Assembly: GCA_947371645.1 (NCBI GenBank)
Contig: CANBQJ010000151.1
Location: 1-9,030 of the forward strand
Direction: 5' to 3'
From: Burkholderiales bacterium
GTDB taxonomy: Bacteria; Pseudomonadota; Gammaproteobacteria; Burkholderiales; Burkholderiaceae
Length of the DNA stretch: 9,030 bases
Positions 1 to 6,108 of this stretch are shown here, in pieces. The notes under the pieces are model-generated. The model made no database searches. It had not been told where the DNA came from and saw only the letters and a list, made by a program, of their open reading frames with translations. Numbering within the stretch: the stretch's first letter is position 1; each line of letters opens with the position of its first letter. The position numbers were made by a program, and so were the translations under genes.

Positions 1-733
1 CAAGGTTGAGTACTACAACGGCACGACCCTGCTGGGCACCAGCACGGCTGCACCGTACAGCTTCACCTGGAGCAATGTGGCAGCAGGCTCTTACAGCCTG
101 ACGGCCAAGGCGACGGACAACACCGGCGCCGTGACCACCAGCGCGGCCGTGGCCATCACGGTCAAGGCTGCCAACGCGGCACCGACCGTGAGCCTGACGG
201 CTCCGGCCGCCAACGCCCGCTACGCGGCGCCTTTGGCCGTGACGATCACGGCCAACGCTGCAGACAGCGACGGCACGATCGTCAAGGTTGAGTACTACAA
301 CGGCACGACCCTGCTGGGCACCAGCACGGCTGCACCGTACAGCTTCACCTGGAGCAATGTGGCAGCAGGCTCTTACAGCCTGACGGCCAAGGCGACGGAC
401 AACACCGGCGCAGTGACGACCAGTGCTGCTGTGGCCATCACGGTCAAGGCCGCCACGGTGTCTCCGACCGTGAGCCTGACCGCCCCGACTGCCAACGCGG
501 TTTACACAGGCCCTGTAGCCGTGACGATCACCGCCACCGCGTCGGACAGTGATGGCACGATCGCCAAGGTCGAGTACTACAACGGCGCGACCCTGCTGGG
601 CACCAGCACGGCTGCACCGTACAGCTACACCTGGAGCAACGTCGCGGCTGGCGTCTACAGCCTGACCGCCAAGGCGACGGACAATGCCGGTGCGTCGACC
701 ACCAGCGCAGCGGTGTCGATCACGGTCAACCCC
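1..733 (+). repeat. Tandem 282-base (94-residue) Ig-like domain repeats
   Basis: The segment encoding KVEYYNG begins at 2, 284 and 566, an exact period of 282 bases or 94 codons. Bases 1-129 are identical to 283-411, while the third unit differs at many synonymous positions. These are beta-sandwich domains of the kind found as stalks in large bacterial surface proteins (Big_7-like, from memory). The near-perfect DNA identity of the first two units indicates recent duplication or gene conversion. Confidence 0.9.
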
Positions 734-1369
734 GGTGCGATGTACTTCATCCACACCGACCACCTGGGTACGCCGCGTCTGATTGCAGACCAGGCCAAGA
801 AGACCGTTTGGCGCTGGGAAAACCAGGAGCCGTTCGGTCAGACCGGCCTGCAGGAAGACCCGGATGCCGATGGCAAGCCGTTCACCTTCAATCTGCGCTT
901 TGCCGGACAGTACTACGACCAGGAAAGCGGCCTCCACTACAACCGCAATCGCGACTACGATCCGGCAACGGGGCGTTATGTTCAGGCCGATCCGATTGGC
1001 TTGAGCGGTGGCATCAGCCTGTACAGCTATGTCAGTGGCAATCCGCTGAGCTTCATCGACCCCCTGGGGTTGGCGAAGTGTGATTCGAACGGTGGCGGCA
1101 CGACTGAGCCCACGTTGCCACCCAAGCAAATTGCCGAAGGCAATGGTGTAAAGGTCGAGCACTATTACCGAAGCGATGACCATGCTCCAGCGCATGCTCA
1201 CGTTGTTGGCGGCGGTCGAACCACTCGTATTGGCGCCAACGGAAAGCCATTGGCCGGTGATCCTGAATTGACATCCGCTCAGAGGGCCGTGGTCGACGAG
1301 AACAGGTCGGCTGTTCGGAAGTCCGTTAATAAGATTGGTCGGTGGCTCGACTACAAAGAAGGTCAGTGA
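1..1369 (+). CDS. Rhs/YD-repeat polymorphic toxin, 3' part (Ig-like repeats, RHS core, variable toxin tip)
   Basis: The reading frame is open from the first complete codon at base 2, so the gene starts upstream of the window; the ATG at 77 is internal. In order it encodes about two and two-thirds bacterial Ig-like domains (to about 733), each 94 residues with the signature KVEYYNGTTLLGTSTAAPYS. An RHS repeat-associated core follows (about 740-1075), with HTDHLGTPRLI, RFAGQYYDQESGLHYNRNRD, YDPATGRYVQADPIGL and finally DPLGL. The variable tip occupies 1076-1369. Two DPxG motifs (989-1000 and 1058-1069) lie 19 residues apart, close to the spacing described for self-cleaving Rhs proteins; that cleavage happens here is inference. 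Rhs proteins are secreted or surface proteins whose shell encloses a C-terminal toxin used against competitors. The secretion route cannot be told because the N-terminus is missing. The next gene overlaps the stop by one base (TGATG). Confidence 0.95.
   Translation, partial: KVEYYNGTTLLGTSTAAPYSFTWSNVAAGSYSLTAKATDNTGAVTTSAAVAITVKAANAAPTVSLTAPAANARYAAPLAVTITANAADSDGTIVKVEYYNGTTLLGTSTAAPYSFTWSNVAAGSYSLTAKATDNTGAVTTSAAVAITVKAATVSPTVSLTAPTANAVYTGPVAVTITATASDSDGTIAKVEYYNGATLLGTSTAAPYSYTWSNVAAGVYSLTAKATDNAGASTTSAAVSITVNPGAMYFIHTDHLGTPRLIADQAKKTVWRWENQEPFGQTGLQEDPDADGKPFTFNLRFAGQYYDQESGLHYNRNRDYDPATGRYVQADPIGLSGGISLYSYVSGNPLSFIDPLGLAKCDSNGGGTTEPTLPPKQIAEGNGVKVEHYYRSDDHAPAHAHVVGGGRTTRIGANGKPLAGDPELTSAQRAVVDENRSAVRKSVNKIGRWLDYKEGQ
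1022..1074 (+). repeat. 53-base direct repeat, copy A (end of the Rhs core, DPLGL region)
   Basis: This segment encodes YSYVSGNPLSFIDPLGL. It is identical over all 53 bases to 8441-8493; after one mismatch five more bases match (1076-1080 and 8495-8499). The sequence just outside is unrelated on the left and diverges quickly on the right. Both copies start in the same codon phase. It marks the border between the conserved core and the exchangeable tip. Confidence 0.95.
1076..1369 (+). other. Variable C-terminal tip of the Rhs protein, DUF4160-like putative toxin domain
   Basis: After the DPLGLAK boundary the coding sequence changes character and becomes visibly less GC-rich than the core, as expected for a swapped tip. 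The roughly 97 residues contain VEHYYRSDDHAPAHAHV, then TRIGANGKPLAGDPELT and a basic helix ending NKIGRWLDY. The HxPAHxH pattern followed by a G-rich strand and a basic C-terminal helix resembles the DUF4160 fold, recalled from memory. The clustered His and Asp residues (1171-1203) could be catalytic or bind metal, but I know of no proven activity for this group. The toxin role is inferred from its position in an Rhs protein and from the overlapping small downstream gene. Confidence 0.6.
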
Positions 1370-1647
1370 TGCGGGATTCAACTGTGTGGATCTTTGTTGC
1401 GCCGAAGGCAACGTTCCCTGCGGGGGTGTTCCACTCCCTGGAGCAAGCCGAGGAGTGGATCGAGGCGCATCGACTCTCAGGGGTCGTGACGGAGTATCCG
1501 ATTGGCTTTGGCGTTTATGACTGGGCTGTGTCTAGTGGAGTTTTTAAGCCGCAGCCGAGCAAGGTAATCGATGGCACGTTCATCGGGCGGTTTACATCTG
1601 CAGCCATGCCCCATCACCATTACGAAGAAGGTGCGCGCGTAGCCTAA
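1369..1647 (+). CDS. DUF7710-like small protein, putative immunity protein for the Rhs tip
   Basis: The start chosen is the ATG at 1369, which shares one base with the rhs stop (TGATG), giving 92 residues. An in-frame start at 1342 would lie inside the toxin coding region and is less likely. The protein begins MRDSTVWIFVAPKATFPAGV and contains SLEQAEEWIEAHRLSGVVTEYPIGFGVYDWA in two adjacent blocks, ending with HHHYEEG. The pattern of an AxxWI helix, an LTG-type turn with TEYP, then VYDWA matches what I remember of DUF7710 proteins. There is no signal peptide or membrane segment, so it is probably cytosolic. Coupled translation directly after a toxin tip is the usual arrangement of an immunity gene that protects the producer. 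That role is inferred from context, and the family has no activity I can name. Confidence 0.8.
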   Translation: MRDSTVWIFVAPKATFPAGVFHSLEQAEEWIEAHRLSGVVTEYPIGFGVYDWAVSSGVFKPQPSKVIDGTFIGRFTSAAMPHHHYEEGARVA

Positions 1648-1662
1648 GCCCCCTGCCGATTG

Positions 1663-1692
1663 CAACAACGCCCGCGAATGCGGGCGTTGTTG
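1663..1692. terminator. Hairpin between convergent genes, probable bidirectional terminator
   Basis: A perfect 13-base inverted repeat (CAACAACGCCCGC at 1663-1675, GCGGGCGTTGTTG at 1680-1692) with the 4-base loop GAAT lies between the stop of the putative immunity gene and the stop of the opposing ORF6N gene. There is no clear T tract on either side, so it may end transcription weakly or act as an mRNA 3' stabiliser. It could also mark the left edge of the inserted element. Confidence 0.7.
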
Positions 1693-1719
1693 TATCTGGC
1701 GTTTGAGAGCATCGAGTCT

Positions 1720-2310
1720 TTACGCCTTGCGCTTGGCCGAGGTCGGCTTCTTGCCCTTGTCCTCGGGCGTGACGAAGCCGATAGGCCGCTTGGGCGGCTC
1801 GGGTGGTGTCATCAACTCGCGCAGGGCATCAAACACCTGCTTGAGTTGGGCGCGGGTGTTGCGGCTGAAGGTGTCGTGCTGCTGCGCCAGTGCCTCGGTG
1901 GTGTTCTCCAGTTCGGCCAAGCGTTGGGCCAGGTCGCCATGCGTGGCGGCCAGTGCGCGCACGCGCACGAAGGTGCGCATGATCTCGATGTTGACGGCGA
2001 TGGCCCGTTGACTGCCCAGCACCGATGACAGCATGGCCACGCCTTGCTCGGTGAAGGCATAGGGCGCAGTGCGCCGACCGCCACGCCCCTCTGCGTTTGA
2101 GATCACAGTTTGTGATCTCAAAGCTGCCCACTCGTCGGCGGTGAGCTGGAACATGAAGTCTTCTGGGAAGCGTGCCAGGTTACGCTTGACGGCCTGTACC
2201 AGCACGCGCGTCTCGACGCCGTAGAGCTGGGCCAGGTCGGCGTCGAGCATCACACGCTGCTCACGCAGCGACAGGATGCGGCTCTGAATGAGGGGTTGCA
2301 GGGCGGTCAC
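1720..2310 (-). CDS. ORF6N domain-containing protein
   Basis: This 196-residue protein starts at a GTG (complement of 2308-2310) that overlaps the TGA of the upstream xre gene by four bases, so translation is coupled. Residues about 8-110 form the ORF6N domain, shown by IQSRILSLREQRVMLDADLA, QLYGVETRVLVQAVKRNLAR, FPEDFMFQLTADEW, GRGGRRTAPYAFTEQGVAML and SSVLGS. A coiled-coil-like stretch follows (about 125-160), then a basic Lys/Pro-rich tail. ORF6N occurs in phage antirepressor-type proteins and is thought to bind DNA; many copies sit in prophages and islands. Coupling to an Xre repressor gene suggests the two control the divergent primase/recombinase operon, but this is inference. A 27-base near-palindrome lies inside the gene at 2096-2122. 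The length is normal for the family. Confidence 0.93.
   Translation of the reverse strand: MTALQPLIQSRILSLREQRVMLDADLAQLYGVETRVLVQAVKRNLARFPEDFMFQLTADEWAALRSQTVISNAEGRGGRRTAPYAFTEQGVAMLSSVLGSQRAIAVNIEIMRTFVRVRALAATHGDLAQRLAELENTTEALAQQHDTFSRNTRAQLKQVFDALRELMTPPEPPKRPIGFVTPEDKGKKPTSAKRKA
2096..2122. repeat. 27-base perfect inverted repeat inside the ORF6N gene
   Basis: TTTGAGATCACA (2096-2107) and TGTGATCTCAAA (2111-2122) are exact reverse complements around a 3-base spacer, GTT. They lie in the part encoding ALRSQTVISNA. Twelve matched bases per arm, AT-richer than the surroundings, is far beyond what coding sequence would give by chance. It could be an internal operator bound by Xre or ORF6N, or a hairpin in the mRNA that limits expression. 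Confidence 0.8.
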
Positions 2311-2684
2311 TGCGTAGCCCCTTCGCCCAGCGCGTTGCGCAGCATCTCGGAGATGAACTGTTGGCGGCTACGTGGCAGCCTGGCGATGGCCTCGATGTGC
2401 TGCTGCCATTGCGGGACAGGACCGCGCCGCCGCTTGGCGGCCTTGTCTTGCTGAGGTTCTTCTCCAAAAAGCTCCATCAGCGACACCGACAACGTGCGGG
2501 CCACCATCGGCAGAGCTGACACCGGAATACGCCGACTACCCGCCTCGTAGGCCTGCACCGTTTGCTGGGTGACGCCCAGCGCTTCGGCCAGTTGCGTCTG
2601 GGTGAGGTTGTGGGCTTTGCGCAACTTGGTGATGCGTTCGCCCATGGTGACAAAGAACGCGCGTTCTTCGCTGCTGATGGTCAT
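2307..2684 (-). CDS. Xre/Cro-CI family helix-turn-helix regulator
   Basis: The frame is open from a TTG at 2747, with ATG codons at 2735, 2723, 2684 and 2645. None has a clear Shine-Dalgarno site. I chose the ATG at 2684 (125 residues, MTISSEERAFFVTMGERITK) because homologues I remember begin this way; the start is uncertain. A HTH_3 domain spans about residues 17-74: LRKAHNLTQTQLAEALGV, recognition helix TQQTVQAYE, then PVSALPMVARTLSVSLMELF. The tail has the basic patch KAAKRRRGP and a helical segment that may serve dimerisation. It is first in a two-gene operon with the ORF6N gene and divergent from the primase gene, the typical position of a repressor acting on the shared intergenic region. 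Cytosolic. Repression of the primase/recombinase operon is inferred. Confidence 0.9.
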   Translation of the reverse strand: MTISSEERAFFVTMGERITKLRKAHNLTQTQLAEALGVTQQTVQAYEAGSRRIPVSALPMVARTLSVSLMELFGEEPQQDKAAKRRRGPVPQWQQHIEAIARLPRSRQQFISEMLRNALGEGATQ

Positions 2685-2712
2685 GGCTGTGGAGGCAGGC
2701 AGATGCAAGAGA

Positions 2713-2740
2713 TTGACAGCCATCACGATACCCATAGTGT
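2713..2740 (+). promoter_or_regulatory. Candidate promoter for the primase-recombinase operon
   Basis: A consensus -35 hexamer TTGACA (2713-2718) is followed after 16 bases by TAGTGT (2735-2740), a weak -10 sharing 3 of 6 bases with TATAAT. A second -10-like box, CATAAT, lies at 2755-2760 but lacks a matching -35. The position fits transcription of the gene starting at 2853. If the divergent regulator starts upstream of 2684, this promoter overlaps its first codons. Confidence 0.35.
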
Positions 2741-2748
2741 TACGCAAT

Positions 2749-2765
2749 GCTGTTCATAATACAGC
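2749..2765. promoter_or_regulatory. Candidate operator and divergent -10 region
   Basis: GCTGT (2749-2753) and ACAGC (2761-2765) form an inverted repeat around a 7-base AT-rich spacer. The spacer region contains CATAAT on the + strand (2755-2760) and TATTAT, a 5 of 6 -10 match, on the - strand (complement of 2756-2761). A dimeric regulator bound here would cover both -10 boxes. No good -35 for the - strand promoter is visible. The Xre protein encoded next door is the obvious candidate to bind. Confidence 0.35.
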
Positions 2766-2852
2766 GAAATGTGGTACAACGAAAGCGAGTTATTTATTTG
2801 GCCGCTGGTTTGGCGCAAAGACCCCGAATGGCGGTCGGAAAAGAGGCATTGC

Positions 2853-5800
2853 ATGGCACGCATTCCCGAGGATCAGATCGAGCGGCTAAAGAGCGAGGTG
2901 GCGGTGGAGCGCCTGGCGGAGGCCTCGGGCGTGGTGCTCAAGAAGTCGGGCAAGGACAAGGTGGGGCGGTGTCCGTTCCACGAAGACGAGACGGCCAGCC
3001 TGGTGGTGACGCCGGCGAAGAACCTGTGGCACTGCTTTGGCTGCGGCCTCGGTGGCGGGCCGATTGATTGGGTCATCAAGCAGCGCGGGGTGTCGTTCCG
3101 GCACGCGGTGGAGCTGTTGCGTGAAGGTCTGGCGGGTGTGGGGGCAGGTGAGCTTGCTTCTTTAGCTGCCGGGGTGTCGGGCACTGGTTATGCCCACGCC
3201 ACGCCCACGCGCACCTTGGCGCCGCCTGTGGCCTTCGATGCGGACGACCAGGCCTTGCTGAACCAGACGGTGGGCTACTACCACGAGCGTTTGCTGGCCA
3301 CGGGCGAGGCGCGTGCCTACCTGGCTGCGCGCGGACTGGATCACCCGGAGATGGTGGCGCACTTCAAGCTGGGCGTGGCCGACCGCACCTTGGGCCTGCG
3401 TTTGCCGGAGAAGACCCGCAAGGCGGGGGCCGAGATCCGCGCGCGGCTGCAAAAGATTGGCTTGTATCGCGACAGTGGCCACGAGCACTTCAATGGCTCG
3501 CTGGTGGTGCCGGTGTTTGATGAGGCGGGCAACGTGGTGGAGGTGTACGGGCGCAAGCTGCTGGACAACTTGCGTGCGGGCACCCCGAAGCACCTGTATT
3601 TGCCAGCAGAAAAGCGCGCAATGGGAGCCGCGCGGGGGCGTGGCGTGTTCAATGTGGCCGCGCTGGCCGCGTCCAAAGAGATCATCCTGTGCGAGGCGCT
3701 GATCGATGCCTTGACCTTCTGGTGCGCGGGCTATCGCAACGTCACAAGCAGCTATGGCATTGAGGGCTTCACGGATGAGCACATTGCAGCGTTCAAGCGC
3801 CACGGCACGCAGCGGGTCTTGATCGCGTATGACCGCGATGAGGCCGGCGAGCGCGGTGCGGTCAAGGTGGCGCAGGCGCTGATGGCGGTGGGCATCGAGT
3901 GCTTCCGCGTCGTTCTGCCCAAGGGCATGGATGCCAACGAATATGCGCTGAAGGTGCAGCCTGCTGGCAAGTCGCTGGGGCTGTTGATCCGCAAGGCGGT
4001 GTGGTTGGGTAAAGGCGATGCGCCAGCAAGGCCAGAGGTTGAGCCAGGCAGTGAGCCTGAGCCGAGCGCCGTGTCGGTGTCCATGCCCAACACAGCGGCT
4101 AAAGAACAGGGGGCACAAGGGGAAAAAGGGGCACGCGCTGGGGGCGCTTCTTCTTTAGCTGCTGATTCAGTGGCCGCATCAGTGCCCACGACAGCGGCCA
4201 CGGGGGAGTCCCTGCCCGCCAGTCCGATGCCCGAGGCGGCGCGGCTGCCGCCGATGGAGGTCAAGGACCGTGAGCAAGGCCGTGAGGTCACGTTGACGCT
4301 GGGCGAAGGCCGAGATGCCCGGCGCTGGCGCGTGCGTGGCCTGGCCAAGAACCTGAGCGTAGACGTGCTCAAGGTGAACCTGATGGTGAGCCATGCCGGA
4401 GCTGAGGGCGAGGTCTTCCACGTCGACACGCTGGACCTGTACAGCGCCAAAGCGCGCGGCCACTACATGGCGCAAGCTGCGCAAGAAACCGGCTTGGCCC
4501 TGCCGGTGCTCAAGGCCGACCTGGGGCGTGTGCTGCTGGCCTTGGAACAGTTGCAAGACGAGACGATAGCCCAGACCTTGGCGCCCGAGCCCCAGTTCAA
4601 GATGGACGAGCAAGCGCAGGCGGCGGCCATGAGCCTGCTCAAGGCTGCGGACCTGATCGCGCGCATCTTGGCGGACTTTGCGGCGTGCGGCCTGGTGGGC
4701 GAGGAGACGAACAAGCTGGTGGGCTACTTGGCGGCCAGCAGCCGCAAGCTGGAGCGGCCGCTGGGCGTGGTGGTGCAGTCATCGAGCGCGGCGGGCAAGT
4801 CCAGCCTGATGGACGCGGTGCTGGCCTTCGTGCCTGATGAAGAAAAGGTCAAGTACAGCGCGATGACGGGCCAGAGCCTGTTCTACATGGGCGAGACCAA
4901 CCTCAAGCACAAGGCGCTGGCGATTGTGGAAGAAGAAGGCGCCAGCCGCGCCAGCTATGCCCTGAAGCTTTTGCAGTCCGAAGGCGAGTTGACCATTGCC
5001 AGCACGGGCAAAGACCCCAATACGGGTAACTTGGTCACCCAGCAATACCGCGTCGAGGGGCCTGTGGCCTTGCTGCTGACCACGACCGCGCGGGACATCG
5101 ACGAAGAGCTGATGAACCGCTGTCTGGTGCTGGCAGTGGATGAGGGGCGCGAGCAAACGCGCGCCATCCATGAGCGCCAGCGCGCGCGGCGCACGCTGGA
5201 AGGCCTGCTGGCCAAGCGAGAGAAATCGGCTCTCATCACCTTGCACCAGAACGCCCAGCGTTTGCTCAAGCCGCTGGAAGTCTTGAATCCTTACGCCCAG
5301 TTCCTGACCTTCCCTGACCAGACCACGCGCCTGCGCCGTGACCATGAAAAGTACCTGACCCTCATCGACACCATCGCGTTCATCCACCAGCACCAGAGGG
5401 TCATCAAAACGGCGCAAAGAGGGGCGCAGCGCATCGAGTACATCGAGGTGGTGCTGGCCGACATCGAGCTGGCCAACCGCATTGCGCACGACGTGCTGGG
5501 GCGCAGCCTGGACGAGCTGCCGCCGCAGACGCGCAGGCTCTTGAAGCAGGTGGACGGCTACGTGGTGGCCGAGTGCCAGCGCCAGGGCATCAAGCGGGCT
5601 GAGCTGCGCTTCAGCCGTCGTGCCCTGCGCGAGGCCATCGCCTGGGGTGACACGCAATTACGTGTGCATCTGGATCGCCTGCTTGAGCTCGAATATGTGC
5701 AAGCCCACCGCGAGGGCGCGGGCGGCAAGTATGTGTATGAACTGGTCTATGGGGTGGCCGATGGCGACCAACGCGCCCAGGTGGCCGGGCTGATCGACGT

Positions 5801-6107
5801 GGCCGAACTGCGGGCCTTGATGGATGAGGCTACGGCGGCGAAGTCGCGGGGGCAAGGCCCGCAAGTCGCGGGGCAAACAGACGAACTTGCGGGGATGTCG
5901 CGGGGCGATAGCGGCCCGGTTGCGGTGGGTGTACGGGGTGGTGATTCGGCTGCAATGCCTTTATCCATGGTGGTTGTGAGCGATATGGATACTTACAACG
6001 CTCAAAACCACTTCTCTGCGCCGATGCACAAGCCGACGTCATACATGAACGGCGGGCATGGTGGCGCACATGGCAATGCGCCCACTTCTTTAGCTGCCGG
6101 GGTGTGA
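2853..6107 (+). CDS. Large DNA primase (CHC2 zinc finger and Toprim) fused to an ATPase/helicase-like domain
   Basis: I chose the ATG at 2853 because AAAGAGG lies 6 bases upstream and the product then begins MARIPEDQIERLKSEV, as in related primases; an in-frame ATG exists at 2769. The protein has 1084 residues. The CHC2 zinc finger is at about 37-75 with ligands C40, H43, C61 and C64. A primase core leads into a Toprim fold with E281 and D327/D329 (DRDEAG). A low-complexity Pro/Ala/Ser linker covers about 388-470. The ATPase-like part has a Walker A variant, SSSAAGKSS (643-651, K649), a Walker B-like LAIVEEEG (689-696) and LLLTTTARDIDEELMNR (740-756), which looks like sensor and arginine-finger sequence. 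A winged helix lies at about 900-968, before a disordered tail. It should synthesise primers and perhaps unwind or load DNA for element replication. It is probably co-transcribed with the recombinase gene 1 base downstream. Confidence 0.9.
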   Translation: MARIPEDQIERLKSEVAVERLAEASGVVLKKSGKDKVGRCPFHEDETASLVVTPAKNLWHCFGCGLGGGPIDWVIKQRGVSFRHAVELLREGLAGVGAGELASLAAGVSGTGYAHATPTRTLAPPVAFDADDQALLNQTVGYYHERLLATGEARAYLAARGLDHPEMVAHFKLGVADRTLGLRLPEKTRKAGAEIRARLQKIGLYRDSGHEHFNGSLVVPVFDEAGNVVEVYGRKLLDNLRAGTPKHLYLPAEKRAMGAARGRGVFNVAALAASKEIILCEALIDALTFWCAGYRNVTSSYGIEGFTDEHIAAFKRHGTQRVLIAYDRDEAGERGAVKVAQALMAVGIECFRVVLPKGMDANEYALKVQPAGKSLGLLIRKAVWLGKGDAPARPEVEPGSEPEPSAVSVSMPNTAAKEQGAQGEKGARAGGASSLAADSVAASVPTTAATGESLPASPMPEAARLPPMEVKDREQGREVTLTLGEGRDARRWRVRGLAKNLSVDVLKVNLMVSHAGAEGEVFHVDTLDLYSAKARGHYMAQAAQETGLALPVLKADLGRVLLALEQLQDETIAQTLAPEPQFKMDEQAQAAAMSLLKAADLIARILADFAACGLVGEETNKLVGYLAASSRKLERPLGVVVQSSSAAGKSSLMDAVLAFVPDEEKVKYSAMTGQSLFYMGETNLKHKALAIVEEEGASRASYALKLLQSEGELTIASTGKDPNTGNLVTQQYRVEGPVALLLTTTARDIDEELMNRCLVLAVDEGREQTRAIHERQRARRTLEGLLAKREKSALITLHQNAQRLLKPLEVLNPYAQFLTFPDQTTRLRRDHEKYLTLIDTIAFIHQHQRVIKTAQRGAQRIEYIEVVLADIELANRIAHDVLGRSLDELPPQTRRLLKQVDGYVVAECQRQGIKRAELRFSRRALREAIAWGDTQLRVHLDRLLELEYVQAHREGAGGKYVYELVYGVADGDQRAQVAGLIDVAELRALMDEATAAKSRGQGPQVAGQTDELAGMSRGDSGPVAVGVRGGDSAAMPLSMVVVSDMDTYNAQNHFSAPMHKPTSYMNGGHGGAHGNAPTSLAAGV
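3157..3177 (+). repeat. 21-base direct repeat within the primase gene (copies at 3157-3177 and 6085-6105)
   Basis: Bases 3157-3177 and 6085-6105 are identical and encode SLAAGV in the same frame; the second copy runs into the stop codon. The core CTTCTTTAGCTGC recurs at 4150-4162, and a close reverse-complement version lies at 4093-4107. All sit in low-complexity linkers. Each forward copy carries a TTA leucine codon, rare in this GC-rich sequence, which suggests small DNA insertions rather than protein-level repetition. Confidence 0.7.
5841..5905 (+). repeat. Iteron-like 11-base direct repeats near the 3' end of the primase gene
   Basis: Four copies of an 11-base motif occur at 5841 (AAGTCGCGGGG), 5863 (identical), 5884 (AACTTGCGGGG) and 5895 (ATGTCGCGGGG). 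Start-to-start distances are 22, 21 and 11 bases, roughly whole helical turns. The copies lie in two different reading frames, encoding KSRG or MSRG at two and QVAG or ELAG at the others, so repetition is at the DNA level. They fall in the disordered tail after the winged helix. Such arrays can bind initiator or recombinase proteins; a simple low-complexity origin is also possible. Confidence 0.5.
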
Positions 6108-6108
6108 C

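Noticed and set aside
1477..1668. A 63-codon open frame opposite the putative immunity gene
   Set aside because: It is antisense to a gene with clear coding character and has no recognisable features.
2769..2852. Upstream ATG at 2769 as the primase start
   Set aside because: The 28 added residues look unrelated to primase N-termini, while the ATG at 2853 has AAAGAGG at good distance and gives the usual MARIP beginning.
3162..4118. A 318-codon open frame opposite the primase gene
   Set aside because: The + strand here has clear primase and Toprim motifs. The antisense frame shows only composition-driven sequence.
4779..5657. A 292-codon open frame opposite the ATPase part of the primase gene
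   Set aside because: It is a mirror of the real gene in GC-rich sequence, without motifs of its own.
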